64,000 bases of DNA from Nonomuraea soli (lineage in GTDB: Bacteria; Actinomycetota; Actinomycetes; Streptosporangiales; Streptosporangiaceae). Each line of letters begins with the position of its first letter. Positions within the stretch are counted from its first letter, which is position 1. Made by a program: the position numbers and the translations under genes. The stretch lies in assembly GCF_013761175.1 (NCBI RefSeq), contig NZ_JACDUR010000002.1, positions 1-64,000 of the forward strand. The letters are read 5' to 3'. Positions 16,331 through 25,198 of this stretch are shown here, piece after piece. Below the pieces are notes generated by a model, which made no database searches, had not been told where the DNA came from, and saw nothing but the letters and a program-made list of their open reading frames with translations.

Positions 16331-18409
16331 ATGGATCACGGGGAGTCCACGAGCCACGATCACGCGGGTCACGGCAGTCACGGCAGTCACGGTGATCACG
16401 TGGCGGGTTTCCGGCGCCTGTTCTGGATCATGCTGATCCTCGCGGTCCCCGTGGTCGCGTGCTCGCCGATGTTCGCCGATCTGCTCGGCTACACCCTCCC
16501 CGGCCTGCCCGGGCTGGCGTGGGTGTCGCCGGTGCTGGGAACGCTGATGTACCTGTGGGGCGGCCGCCCCTTCCTCGCCGGGGCGGCGGCCGAGCTGAGG
16601 GCACGCAAGCCCGGCATGATGACCCTGATCGCGCTGGCGATCACCGTCGCCTTCCTGGCGTCATGGGGCGCCAGCCTCGGCCTGCTGGAGCATGAGCTCG
16701 ACTTCTGGTGGGAGCTGGCGCTCCTGATCGTGATCATGCTGCTGGGCCACTGGATCGAGATGCGATCACTGGCCAGGACCACCTCGGCGCTCGACTCCCT
16801 GGCCGAACTGCTGCCGGACGAGGCCGAACGCGTCGAGCCGGACGGGGAGACCACCACGGTCGCGCCCGCCGCGCTGAGGGTGGGCGACCTGGTGGTGGTG
16901 CGTCCCGGCGGCAGGGTGCCCGCCGACGGCGTGGTCGTCGCGGGCTCGGCGGGCATGGACGAGTCCATGATCACCGGGGAGTCCCGTCCCGTACGGCGGA
17001 GCGAGGGCGACGCGGTGACCGCCGGGGCGGTCGCGACCGACTCCGGGCTGCGGATCCGGGTGAGCGCGGTCGGCCAGGACACCGCGCTGGCCGGGATCGG
17101 CCGGCTGGTGGCCGAGGCGCAGAACTCCTCGTCTCGGGCGCAGCGCCTGGCCGACACCGCGGCGGCCTGGCTGTTCTGGTTCGCGCTCGGCGCGGCGATC
17201 CTCACCGCCGTGGTGTGGACGCTGATGGGGCGCCCCGACGAGGCGATCGTGCGGAGCATCACGGTCCTGGTCATCGCCTGCCCGCACGCGCTGGGCCTGG
17301 CCATCCCGCTGGTCGTGGCGATCGCCTCGGAACGCGCGGCCCGCGGCGGCATGCTGATCAAGGACCGCCTGGCACTCGAGAGCATGCGACGGGTACGGGC
17401 CGTGGTCTTCGACAAGACGGGCACCCTCACCAAGGGCAGGCCGGCGGTCACCGCCGTGGTCCCGGGCGACGAGGTGCTGGCGCTCGCCGCCTCCGCCGAG
17501 GGCGACTCCGAGCATCCGCTGGCACGGGCCATCGTCTCCGCGGCCCGCGACCGCGGCCTGCGCGTTCCGGCGGCGTCGGGTTTCTCCTCCGCGCCGGCCG
17601 TGGGCGTCACCGCGACCGTGGACGGCGCCACGGTGCGGGTCGGCGGGCCCGCGATGCTCGCCGAAGAGGGAGCGGCCGAGGTCGACGCCGCGCGCGCCTG
17701 GCGTGCGGACGGCTCCATCATCCTGCACGTCCTGAACGACGGACACGTCGCCGGAGCCATCGCACTGGCCGACGAGATCCGTCCCGAGTCACGCGCGGCC
17801 GTGACCGCGCTGCGGGAACGCGACATCGAGGTCGTCATGATGACCGGCGACGCCGCCGCCGTGGCCGAGGCGGTCGGACGGGACCTGGGCATCGATCGTG
17901 TCTTCGCGGGAGTCCGCCCGGAGGAGAAGGCCGGACGCCTCCAGCAGCTCCAGGACGAGGGCACGATGACCGCGATGGTCGGCGACGGCGTCAACGACGC
18001 GCCCGCTCTGGCCCAGGCGGACGTCGGTGTCGCCATCGGAGCCGGCACCGACGTCGCGATCGGGTCGGCGGGGGTGATCCTCGCCGGCGACGATCCACGC
18101 TCGGTCATCGCGCTCATCGACCTCTCCCGGGCCGCCTACCGCAAGATGAAGCAGAACCTGTGGTGGGCGGCCGGATACAACCTCATCGCGGTGCCGCTGG
18201 CCGCGGGCGTCCTGGCACCGGTGGGGTTCGTCATGCCGATGTCGGTCGGGGCGTTGCTGATGTCGTTGTCGACCGTGGTGGTGGCGCTGAACGCCCAGCT
18301 GCTTCGCCGGCTCGACCTGCGCCCTGACACGGTCGTCCCGCTCAGCTCCGCTCGACCGGCTCCCGGGCGGCCCGCGCCTCCTCGGCCCGGGACGCTCGCA
18401 GGCTCGTGA
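16331..18409 (+). CDS. CPH-type heavy-metal P-type ATPase (CopB-like, probably copper)
   Basis: This 692-residue P1B ATPase carries a His-rich cytosolic N-terminus (DHAGHGSHGSHGDH) instead of a CxxC domain and the transport motif CPHALGLA in the sixth helix. It also has the phosphorylated Asp in DKTGTLTKG, the nucleotide-binding SEHPLARAI, TGES in the actuator domain and GDGVNDAPAL in the hinge. The CPH motif places it in the P1B-3 (CopB) group, linked to copper or silver export. The last 68 bp overlap the convergent TerC gene. The metal is inferred from the motif; no copper chaperone or CsoR is adjacent. Confidence 0.9.
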   Translation: MDHGESTSHDHAGHGSHGSHGDHVAGFRRLFWIMLILAVPVVACSPMFADLLGYTLPGLPGLAWVSPVLGTLMYLWGGRPFLAGAAAELRARKPGMMTLIALAITVAFLASWGASLGLLEHELDFWWELALLIVIMLLGHWIEMRSLARTTSALDSLAELLPDEAERVEPDGETTTVAPAALRVGDLVVVRPGGRVPADGVVVAGSAGMDESMITGESRPVRRSEGDAVTAGAVATDSGLRIRVSAVGQDTALAGIGRLVAEAQNSSSRAQRLADTAAAWLFWFALGAAILTAVVWTLMGRPDEAIVRSITVLVIACPHALGLAIPLVVAIASERAARGGMLIKDRLALESMRRVRAVVFDKTGTLTKGRPAVTAVVPGDEVLALAASAEGDSEHPLARAIVSAARDRGLRVPAASGFSSAPAVGVTATVDGATVRVGGPAMLAEEGAAEVDAARAWRADGSIILHVLNDGHVAGAIALADEIRPESRAAVTALRERDIEVVMMTGDAAAVAEAVGRDLGIDRVFAGVRPEEKAGRLQQLQDEGTMTAMVGDGVNDAPALAQADVGVAIGAGTDVAIGSAGVILAGDDPRSVIALIDLSRAAYRKMKQNLWWAAGYNLIAVPLAAGVLAPVGFVMPMSVGALLMSLSTVVVALNAQLLRRLDLRPDTVVPLSSARPAPGRPAPPRPGTLAGS

Positions 18410-19337
18410 CCGTGACCGTGAGCAGGACCCCGATGATGACCCCGAGCGAGGCCAGCGTGGGGATCTCGGGCACCCAGGCCCAGATGCCGTGAGCCCAGTG
18501 CAGGACCAGCTTGACCCCGATGAACGCCAGGATGACGGCCAGGCCGTGGTTGAGGTGGCGCAGCTTGGCCAGGACCCCCTGCAGCACGAAGTAGAGCGCC
18601 CGCAGGCCCAGCAGGGCGAACGCGTTGGTCGCGAACACCAGGAAGGGGTCCTCCGTCACGCCGTACACCGCCGGGACCGAGTCGACGGCGAAGACGATGT
18701 CGGTGGCGAAGACGGCGACCATGGCCAGCGCGAGGGGCGTCAGCGCGCGGCGGCCGCCCTGCCGTACGACCAGGCGGGAGCCGTGGTAGTCGTCGGTGAC
18801 CGGCATGAACCTGCGCACCAGCCGGATGCTGCGCATGGAGGAGATGTCCACCGCCTGTTCACGATGGGACAGCGCCTCCTTGAGAATCTTGATCGCGGTC
18901 GCGACGAGGATGGCGCCGAACAGCAGGAACGCCCAGGTGCCGCTCTGCAGGACGGCCGCGCCCAGGGCGATGAAGACCGCGCGGAGCACCAGAGCCCCGA
19001 CGATGCCGTACAGCAGGACCCGCTGGGCCAGCTCGGCGGGGACGGCGAAGGCCGCCAGCAGCAGCATGAACACGAACAGGTTGTCGACCGACAGCGACTT
19101 CTCCACCACGTAGCCGGTGAAGAACTCGGCCGCGACGCCGCCGCCGTGGGCCTGCCACACGTAGAAGCCGAAGCCGACGGGAAGGGCCAGGTAGAACACC
19201 GACCAGCCGACCGCCTCCCGCATGCTCACCGCGTGCGGGCGGCGCGTGAGCAGGAAGTCGATGATCAGGAGCAGGGCCAGGACGGCCAGGGTGACGCCCC
19301 AGAGAAAGGGCGTGCCGATAGTCGTGGCGTTGGACAC
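18342..19337 (-). CDS. TerC/Alx-family membrane protein, probable manganese exporter
   Basis: This 331-residue integral membrane protein of the TerC family has about nine helices and the two acidic family signatures VEKSLSVDNLFVFM (about residue 78) and ATDIVFAVDSVPAVYG (about 210). It starts with GTG, 6 nt after GAGGAGGA. The leader carries a yybP-ykoY manganese riboswitch, so the family link to manganese efflux (shown for Alx and related TerC proteins) is the best-supported role rather than tellurite resistance. Its 3' end overlaps the convergent copper ATPase gene by 68 bp. Confidence 0.92.
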   Translation of the reverse strand: MSNATTIGTPFLWGVTLAVLALLLIIDFLLTRRPHAVSMREAVGWSVFYLALPVGFGFYVWQAHGGGVAAEFFTGYVVEKSLSVDNLFVFMLLLAAFAVPAELAQRVLLYGIVGALVLRAVFIALGAAVLQSGTWAFLLFGAILVATAIKILKEALSHREQAVDISSMRSIRLVRRFMPVTDDYHGSRLVVRQGGRRALTPLALAMVAVFATDIVFAVDSVPAVYGVTEDPFLVFATNAFALLGLRALYFVLQGVLAKLRHLNHGLAVILAFIGVKLVLHWAHGIWAWVPEIPTLASLGVIIGVLLTVTVTSLRASRAEEARAAREPVERS

Positions 19338-19343
19338 GAAGGG

Positions 19344-19466
19344 TCCTCCTCGAACGCACGTCGTCGTTCGAGGTCTCCTTCACCCGGACATCCGGGCGGC
19401 CGTCCGGGGACACCAGGTCGTGTCCGTATTGACCGGATCGGCACTTGGGAAGTACTCCCCTCGCGC
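19344..19466 (-). promoter_or_regulatory. yybP-ykoY manganese riboswitch with SD-sequestering hairpin
   Basis: Read on the minus strand, the terC leader contains the conserved 5' element GAGGGGAGTA (19462-19453) and the conserved 3' element AAGGAGACCTCG, separated by a GC-rich variable arm. CGAGG at the 5' side can pair with CCTCG at the 3' side to form P1. That same CCTCGAACG (19373-19365) can instead pair with CGTTCGAGG (19356-19348), which covers half of the GAGGAGGA ribosome site (19351-19344). The two pairings exclude each other, so manganese binding, by stabilising P1, should free the ribosome site and switch translation on. The family is established; the switching model is my reading. 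Confidence 0.85.
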
Positions 19467-19471
19467 CGTCC

Positions 19472-19500
19472 AGGTTATGGCCTTCGGTCGTATCCGTCCA
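19472..19500 (-). promoter_or_regulatory. Promoter of the riboswitch-terC transcript
   Basis: On the minus strand TGGACG (-35) and TAACCT (-10) are separated by exactly 17 nt. The predicted start falls just before the conserved GAGGGGAGTA of the riboswitch, which is where an aptamer transcript should begin. Confidence 0.65.
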
Positions 19501-19525
19501 GGCAGGAGCCTCGGGTGCCCGATGA

Positions 19526-20884
19526 CTACCGAGGCGCGTTCTCCAGCGGCGACCACCGGCCGTCGCGGGTCAGCCGGTCGGCCTCCTCCGGCCCCCACGT
19601 CCCCGGCCGGTAGACGACGGGCGCGCCGGGCGGGCCGAGGATGTCGCCGACGATGCGCCAGCACTCCTCGACGATGTCCATGCGCGAGAAGCGGTGCGGG
19701 TCGCCGGTGACGGCGTCCTCGAGGATGTGCGTGTAGGCGCGGACGTCGTCGCCCGACAGGCAGGCGAAGTCGAGCGTGGCGGCGACCGGGTCGGTCCCGT
19801 CGCCGCCGGCGCTCTTGGCCAGCAGGTCGAAGGTGACGCCCGGGTTCGGGTCGAGGCGGAAGCGGATGAGGTTGGCGGGGGAGCCCCCGGCGGGCTGGAG
19901 CTCGATGACGATCTCCAGGGTCTTGGCGGCCATGCTCTTGCCCGCGCGGATGGTGAACGGCACGCCCGACCAGCGTTCGTCGTCCACGTACAGCCGCAGC
20001 GCGGCGTAGGTCTCCGTGGTGGAGTCCGGCTTGACGCCCGCCACGTCCCGGTAGCCCGCGTACTGCCCGCGCACGTAGTCGGCGGGCAGGACCGCGCGCA
20101 CCGTTCTCAGCACCTCGGCCTTGGCGTCCAGGATCGCCACCGGGTCGTCGCCCGCGGGCCGGTCCATGATGAGGAAGGCCAGCGTCTGCAGCAGGTGGTT
20201 CTGGACCACGTCCTGCAGCGCGCCGACGGCGTCGTAGAAGGAGCCGCGGTCGGCCACGTCGAAGTCCTCGGCCATGGTGATCTGCACGCCGCGCACGTGC
20301 GGGCCGGTCAGGGCGGCGCTCATCAGCGTGTTGGCGGTGCGGAACGTCAGCAGGTCCTCGATCACGTCCTTGCCGAGGAAGTGGTCGACGCGGCGCAGCC
20401 GTTCCTCCGGGAAGAAGCGGGTCAGCGTGTCCTGGAGCTCGCGGGCGGAGGCCAGGTCGTGGCCGAACGGCTTCTCCACCACCAGCCGCGCCCGCTCGTT
20501 CAGCCCGGCCGCGGCGAGGTTGGCCGCGACGGTGGTGAACAGGCTGGGCGGGATGGCGAGGTAGTGCGCCAGGTGGCCCAGGCCGTCGGTCTGCTCGGCG
20601 ATGCCGGCGAAGGTTCCGGCGTCGTCGTAGTCGACGACGGCCACGCGCAGCAGCTCGCAGAGGCTCGCGAAGGTCTTCTCGTCCAGCGGCAGGCGAGCGG
20701 AGATCGCCTCGCGGGCGCGTTGCCGTACCTTGTCGAGCGTCCAGTCGCCCCGCACGACCCCGACCACGGGTTCGGTCAGCCTGCCCTGCTCGACGAGCCG
20801 GTACAGGGCGGGCAGCAGGCTCTTCCTGGCCAGGTCGCCGGTGATGCCGAACAGGACGAGCGCCTCGGCGCGTGGTGTGCTCAT
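19526..20884 (-). CDS. zwf: Glucose-6-phosphate 1-dehydrogenase
   Basis: This 452-residue cytoplasmic enzyme oxidises glucose 6-phosphate with NADP in the pentose-phosphate pathway. Visible motifs are the N-terminal dinucleotide site FGITGDLARKSLLPALY, the EKPFGHDLASA segment, the active-site RVDHFLGK (usual form RIDHYLGK) and the substrate-binding FTIRAGKSMA. The ATG at 20884 follows GGGGAGGA; an upstream extension of the frame was discarded. It stands alone, without tal, pgl or opcA, so it is probably a second or stress-related copy (inference). NADPH supply would suit the nearby peroxide and metal functions. Confidence 0.93.
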   Translation of the reverse strand: MSTPRAEALVLFGITGDLARKSLLPALYRLVEQGRLTEPVVGVVRGDWTLDKVRQRAREAISARLPLDEKTFASLCELLRVAVVDYDDAGTFAGIAEQTDGLGHLAHYLAIPPSLFTTVAANLAAAGLNERARLVVEKPFGHDLASARELQDTLTRFFPEERLRRVDHFLGKDVIEDLLTFRTANTLMSAALTGPHVRGVQITMAEDFDVADRGSFYDAVGALQDVVQNHLLQTLAFLIMDRPAGDDPVAILDAKAEVLRTVRAVLPADYVRGQYAGYRDVAGVKPDSTTETYAALRLYVDDERWSGVPFTIRAGKSMAAKTLEIVIELQPAGGSPANLIRFRLDPNPGVTFDLLAKSAGGDGTDPVAATLDFACLSGDDVRAYTHILEDAVTGDPHRFSRMDIVEECWRIVGDILGPPGAPVVYRPGTWGPEEADRLTRDGRWSPLENAPR

Positions 20885-20956
20885 GGTTCCTCCCCCGGCT
20901 CCACTCCGAAGAGTCACTATATGTCACTCTGTGTATCGTTGCGGGAGGGGGTTGTC

Positions 20957-21721
20957 ATGGGGGAATGGTTCGCGCGGGAGATCGTGGACTCCGGTCGGCT
21001 GCGCCTGTTCTGCTTCCTCTCCGCGTTCATCGTGACCTTCCTGTTCATCCGGTTCAGCGTGCGCATGATCCGCCGCCAGGTGCGCTGGTGGCCGGGAAAC
21101 GTCACACCCGGCGGCCACCACATCCATCACGTGGTCTTCGGGCTGGTGTTCATGTGCGTGGGAGGGATCGGCGGCCTGGTGATCGAGGCGCCGTCGTCGC
21201 CCGCGGCGGCCGTGACGGCCACCCTGTTCGGCATCGGGACCGCGCTGGTGCTGGACGAGTTCGCCCTGGTGCTGCACCTGAAGGACGTCTACTGGTCGGA
21301 GCAGGGACGGCTGTCCGTGCAGGTGGTCTTCATCGCCATCGCCCTGTGCGGGCTGGCGTTGCTCGGCCTGCGGCCGCTGGGCATCGAGGACTTCGGTCCC
21401 GACGACGGCGACGACGTCGCGGAGGCGGCCTGGGTGGTCGGCCTCACGCTGGTCTTCAACCTCGCGATGGCCTCGATCACCCTGCTCAAGGGGAAGGTGT
21501 GGACCGGGCTCATCGGCCTGTTCGTGACGCTGTTCTCGATCGTCGGCGCGATACGGCTGGCCAGGCCGGGCTCCCCTTGGGCACGCCGGCGGTACCCCGA
21601 AGGTTCGCCCAAGCTCGCCAGGGCGGCCAGGCGGGAGGCACGGCTGTACCTCCCCGTCCGCCACCTGGCCACGAAACTGGGCGATCTCGTCGCGGGCGGC
21701 CCCTCACCGCCCAGGAAGTAG
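20957..21721 (+). CDS. Integral membrane protein with a conserved-looking His cluster (unknown function)
   Basis: I do not recognise a named family with confidence. The 254-residue protein has about six hydrophobic segments, starting with LRLFCFLSAFIVTFLFIRF. A striking GGHHIHHVVFGLVFM begins the second helix, and a DEFALVLHLKDVYW acidic/His segment follows. Together these His and acidic residues could form a metal or proton site (inference). The tail is basic and cytoplasmic. A GGGAGGGG site precedes the ATG at 20957. It is divergent from zwf, with AT-rich sequence and two GTCACT copies 11 bp apart in the gap. Confidence 0.7.
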   Translation: MGEWFAREIVDSGRLRLFCFLSAFIVTFLFIRFSVRMIRRQVRWWPGNVTPGGHHIHHVVFGLVFMCVGGIGGLVIEAPSSPAAAVTATLFGIGTALVLDEFALVLHLKDVYWSEQGRLSVQVVFIAIALCGLALLGLRPLGIEDFGPDDGDDVAEAAWVVGLTLVFNLAMASITLLKGKVWTGLIGLFVTLFSIVGAIRLARPGSPWARRRYPEGSPKLARAARREARLYLPVRHLATKLGDLVAGGPSPPRK

Positions 21722-21732
21722 GGTCGGTCCGG

Positions 21733-22932
21733 TCACGAGACCACCGGGCGGCTCAGATGCCGGGCGGCGGGGGAGAGCCAGACCAGGCACAGAGCGGTCA
21801 CGGCCGACACCAGCGAACCCACGATGGTCGCCTCGGGGCTCAGCTCGTACAGGAAGGTGCCGAGCGCGGGCCCGGCGATGAAGGTGGCCCCGACCGTGGC
21901 GTTGACCAGGCCGGAGACCGAACCCTGCTGGTCGGGGCCGACGACGAGGCTGGGGGCGGCGGTGAAGCCGGGCACCGCCAGCCCGAGCCCCAGGGCGAGC
22001 AGGCCGAACGCCACGGCGATGAGCCACAGATCGTGCGCCGCGTACAGGACGACGAACGAGGCCGCGGCGACGGGCGCGCCGACCCGCATGAGGCGCAGCG
22101 CCGACCAGCCCAGTGCCGGGACCACGGCGGCCTGGACACCGACGAGGACGACACCGGCGGTCACCAGGACGATGCCGACGGCGCCCGCGGTCTCCTGCGC
22201 GTCCAGGCCCAGCCGGTCGGCGACGAGGAAGCCGACGACGACCTGAACCAGGCCCAGCGACAGGTAGAGGAAGAAGCCCGTGGCCAGCAGCGGCCACATG
22301 TTCGCCTGCCACGGGCGCACCCCGGCCGGACGCGGGCCGTCGACACGAGGCGGCCGGGCCGGCCGCACCGTGACCAGCACCCAGACGAGCAGCAGCGCGG
22401 ACAGCACGGGCGCGACGTAGAGCGGGACCATCAGCGAGATCACCGCGAGGGCTCCGCCCCCGGCGGGACCGACGACCAGCGACAGGCCCTGCGACGCCCC
22501 GACCAGGCTGGTGGCGCGGGTCCTGTCGGCCTCCGGGACGGTGCCGGCCACGGCGAGCGCGGCCACCGGCACCGCCGCGAGCCCCACGCCGAACACCAGG
22601 CTCCTGGCCACCAGCATCAGCACGAACGTGGCGCCCGGCTCCAGCGCGCCGTCGAGCCCGGCGGCCGACACGGCGGCGAACCCGGCCAGGCCCAGGGTGG
22701 AGAGCCCGAGCCCGATCACGAGCACCGCGCGTAACCCGATCGCCCGCAGCGCGCTGCCCCATAACGGGCTGGCGACGGTCAGCGCGGCGGCGGACACCGT
22801 GACGACCAGCCCGAGCTGCGTCTCGGTCAGCCGCAGCGCTCGCGACAGAGGCGCCAGCACCGGGGTGAGCAACTGCTGGGCCGAGAACAGGACGATCGCC
22901 GCGATGAGCAGTGGAGCCATGGCTTTGGTCAC
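21733..22932 (-). CDS. MFS transporter
   Basis: This 399-residue protein has twelve predicted hydrophobic segments in two halves and the MFS loop 2-3 pattern (SPLWGSALRAIGLRAVL). A cytoplasmic loop rich in Arg and Pro (VRPARPPRVDGPRPAG) divides the halves. It most resembles drug or small-molecule exporters of the major facilitator superfamily, with no substrate clue. It starts with GTG after GGAG. The AraC-type gene divergent at 23063 may regulate it (inference from position). Confidence 0.85.
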   Translation of the reverse strand: MTKAMAPLLIAAIVLFSAQQLLTPVLAPLSRALRLTETQLGLVVTVSAAALTVASPLWGSALRAIGLRAVLVIGLGLSTLGLAGFAAVSAAGLDGALEPGATFVLMLVARSLVFGVGLAAVPVAALAVAGTVPEADRTRATSLVGASQGLSLVVGPAGGGALAVISLMVPLYVAPVLSALLLVWVLVTVRPARPPRVDGPRPAGVRPWQANMWPLLATGFFLYLSLGLVQVVVGFLVADRLGLDAQETAGAVGIVLVTAGVVLVGVQAAVVPALGWSALRLMRVGAPVAAASFVVLYAAHDLWLIAVAFGLLALGLGLAVPGFTAAPSLVVGPDQQGSVSGLVNATVGATFIAGPALGTFLYELSPEATIVGSLVSAVTALCLVWLSPAARHLSRPVVS

Positions 22933-23048
22933 AGGGTCTCCTCAAGGTCGTTACGGGCCAACCTAGACCTGGCCGGGCTCCGGCGGGTGATCAATCAGGC
23001 AGTGCGACCCCTCCACGGCCACGGCCTCACCGATCGTGTCCCACGGAC

Positions 23049-23054
23049 TAGACT
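23049..23054 (+). promoter_or_regulatory. -10 element of a probable leaderless promoter
   Basis: TAGACT stands 8 nt before the GTG at 23063 with no ribosome site between. This supports the downstream GTG rather than the in-frame GTG at 23036 as the start of the AraC-type regulator. Confidence 0.4.
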
Positions 23055-23062
23055 CACGCCGG

Positions 23063-23752
23063 GTGGGGCTCATCTTCAACGCGGTGGCCGGCGAGATCCC
23101 GCTCGTGCAACGGGTGTGGACGGCCCGATGCGAAGCCACGACCGGCTTCACCTCGGTGGTCAAGACCTCGTCCATGATCGCGTTCGCGCGAGGCGGCGGC
23201 CGGCTGACGGTGCACGTGCGCGGACCGGAGACGAGCGGCACCTCGATGACGTGCCCGGAGGGCGCGGAGTTCTTCGGCGCGGAGTTACGCCTCGGCGCCT
23301 ACCTGCCGCTCCACCCGCCCTCCCAGCTCACCGACCTCAGGGACGCCCTGCTGCCCACGCTGCCCGGCGGCCGGATCCTGCTGGACAACCGTGACTGGGA
23401 GATGCCGACCGAGCAGAACCTCGACGTCTTCGTCGGCAGGCTGGTGCGCGCCGGGCTGCTGGCCTTCGACCCGCTCGTCGACGAGATCCGGCACGGCGAA
23501 CGGCCACGCGGCATGTCGGAGCGGATCGCGCAGCTGCGATTCCGCCGGGCCGTGGGGATCTCCCATCGCAAGCTCGCCAGCATCGAGCGGGCACGGCACG
23601 CCGCGCGACTCCTCACAGCGGGCACGACGATCGCCGAGGCGGTCACCGCCGGCGGATTCTACGATCAGGCGCAACTCGCGCGGGCCATCCGGTGGGCGAC
23701 CGGTCACACCCCGGGCGAGCTGAGGTCCACGAGCACGTTCCTGGCGTGGTGA
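23063..23752 (+). CDS. AraC-family transcriptional regulator
   Basis: This 229-residue protein has an N-terminal ligand-binding part (GPETSGTSMTCPEGAEFFGAELR, the DUF6597-like pattern seen in short AraC regulators) and a C-terminal two-helix-turn-helix AraC domain (residues about 140-225: LRFRRAVGISHRKLASIERARHAARLL, then FYDQAQLARAIRWATGHTPGELR). The first recognition helix is less canonical than usual. It is divergent from the MFS transporter and upstream of a DHFR-like/hydrolase pair, either of which could be its target. Confidence 0.8.
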   Translation: MGLIFNAVAGEIPLVQRVWTARCEATTGFTSVVKTSSMIAFARGGGRLTVHVRGPETSGTSMTCPEGAEFFGAELRLGAYLPLHPPSQLTDLRDALLPTLPGGRILLDNRDWEMPTEQNLDVFVGRLVRAGLLAFDPLVDEIRHGERPRGMSERIAQLRFRRAVGISHRKLASIERARHAARLLTAGTTIAEAVTAGGFYDQAQLARAIRWATGHTPGELRSTSTFLAW

Positions 23753-23808
23753 TCGGGGTTCGGTTCGATACAAGACGGGGCGATCAGCTGGATGGTTGAC
23801 TCCCGGAC

Positions 23809-24360
23809 GTGCGAAAACTGATCGAATACAACCACCTGTCGATCGACGGCAGGATGTCCGGCGACGCCTGGTGGGCCGGGCAGGCGGAGGTCGTCCCGAA
23901 CGACAACCATTTCGCCTATCAGCTGGGGTTGCTGTCCTCGGCGGTCGGTCTCGTGCTCGGGCGGGTGACCTACGAGAACTTCGCCCAGGTCTGGCCGACC
24001 ATGACCGGGGACGTCGCGGACAAGATCAACTCCCTGCCCAAGCACGTCGCCTCCACCACGCTCACCGGGACCACGTGGAACGCGCAGGTGCTGCCCGGCG
24101 ACCCGGTCGAGGCGGTCGCCCGGCTCAAGCAGGCCGGCGAGGGCACCCTGGTGAAGTACGGCAACGGCCCCTTCAGCCGGGCACTGCTCGAAGCGGGACT
24201 GATCGACGAGCTGCATCTGAGCATCTCCCCCTTCGTCGCCGGGTCGGGCGAATCCCTGCTGGACGGCATCGGGACGACCGCCATGGAGCTGACGAAGGTG
24301 ACCGACCTGGGCAACGGCACGGTGGTCCTGGCCTACGAACCGCGCCGGGAGCCGGCATGA
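23809..24360 (+). CDS. Dihydrofolate-reductase/RibD-C-like protein
   Basis: This 183-residue cytoplasmic protein is related to the RibD C-terminal/DHFR fold that binds NADPH. The family pattern is clear: LIEYNHLSIDGRMSGD, then LLSSAVGLVLGRVTYENF, LPKHVAST, and LVKYGNGPFSRALLEAGLIDELHLSISPFVAGSGESLL. Many such proteins are annotated dihydrofolate reductase family without proven activity. It starts with GTG and its stop overlaps the next gene's start (ATGA), so it is coupled to the alpha/beta hydrolase. Confidence 0.85.
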   Translation: MRKLIEYNHLSIDGRMSGDAWWAGQAEVVPNDNHFAYQLGLLSSAVGLVLGRVTYENFAQVWPTMTGDVADKINSLPKHVASTTLTGTTWNAQVLPGDPVEAVARLKQAGEGTLVKYGNGPFSRALLEAGLIDELHLSISPFVAGSGESLLDGIGTTAMELTKVTDLGNGTVVLAYEPRREPA

Positions 24361-25121
24361 CGCAGGGCGCCTACGCCTCGGTGAACGGCATCGACCTCCA
24401 CTACGAGGTCCTGGGCACCGACCGGCCGGGCCCGCCGCTGGTCATGCTGCACGGCGGCGCGTACACCTTCCGGCTGAGCTTCGACGCCATCCTGCCCGCC
24501 CTGACCGCCGAGCGGAAGGTGATCGGTGTCGAGCTGCAGGGGCACGGGCACACCGCCGGAGGCGACCGGCCGTTCACCATCAAGCAGTGCGCCGACGACG
24601 TGACCGCCCTGCTCGACCAGCTCGGCGTCGAGGCGGCCGACTGGTTCGGCTACAGCCTGGGCGGGCTGGTGGCCACCGAGGTGGCCGTCACGGACCCGGA
24701 CCGAGTCCGCAGGGTCGTCCTGGCGGCCTCCCACTTCCGGGCGACCCGCTCCGAGTCCTATCACCGCGACATCACGGACCTGAACCTGGATTCGCCCCGG
24801 ATGCCGACCGAGGGCGAGTCGGTGGCGATGCAGCGTGCATACGACGAGGTGGCGCCCGACCCCGCGGACTTCCTCCCGTTCGTGATGAAGGTCCAGTCGA
24901 CGGTGCACGACTTCGAAGGGTGGACCGACGAGCAGCTGGCCCGGCTGACCATGCCGGTCCTCATCATCGTCGGCGACACCGACTTCGTCCGCCTGGAGCA
25001 CGTCGTCGAGGTGAAGGAGCTGCCGGACGCGCGGCTGGCGGTCCTGCCGGGCACCACGCACATGCGGGTCATCCGTCCCGACCTGGTGGTGCCGATGGTG
25101 AGCGAGTTCCTGGGCGAGTGA
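24357..25121 (+). CDS. Alpha/beta-hydrolase
   Basis: This 254-residue soluble hydrolase has an intact triad: nucleophile Ser in FGYSLGG (about residue 101), acid in IIVGDTDFVRLEH and His in LPGTTHMRVI. The oxyanion-side LHGGAYTFR is present. It resembles epoxide-hydrolase/esterase-type family members, with no specific substrate clue. It is translationally coupled to the DHFR-like gene (ATGA overlap). A convergent hairpin separates it from the SDR gene. Confidence 0.88.
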   Translation: MTQGAYASVNGIDLHYEVLGTDRPGPPLVMLHGGAYTFRLSFDAILPALTAERKVIGVELQGHGHTAGGDRPFTIKQCADDVTALLDQLGVEAADWFGYSLGGLVATEVAVTDPDRVRRVVLAASHFRATRSESYHRDITDLNLDSPRMPTEGESVAMQRAYDEVAPDPADFLPFVMKVQSTVHDFEGWTDEQLARLTMPVLIIVGDTDFVRLEHVVEVKELPDARLAVLPGTTHMRVIRPDLVVPMVSEFLGE

Positions 25122-25152
25122 CGTGGCCGTCGGTCGGGCGCCCCCGGGCTCG

Positions 25153-25182
25153 TCCGGCGACGTCGGCGTGGCGGTCGCCGGA
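25153..25182. terminator. Hairpin between convergent genes
   Basis: TCCGGCGAC and GTCGCCGGA form a perfect 9-bp stem with a 12-nt loop, midway between the hydrolase and SDR stop codons. There is no T-run, so this is a probable GC-rich bidirectional terminator. Confidence 0.4.
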
Positions 25183-25198
25183 AGGCGCCGCGACCTGT

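Noticed and set aside
18342..19337. Tellurite-resistance gene
   Set aside because: TerC-family membership alone does not indicate tellurite resistance. The manganese riboswitch and absence of other ter genes argue for manganese export.
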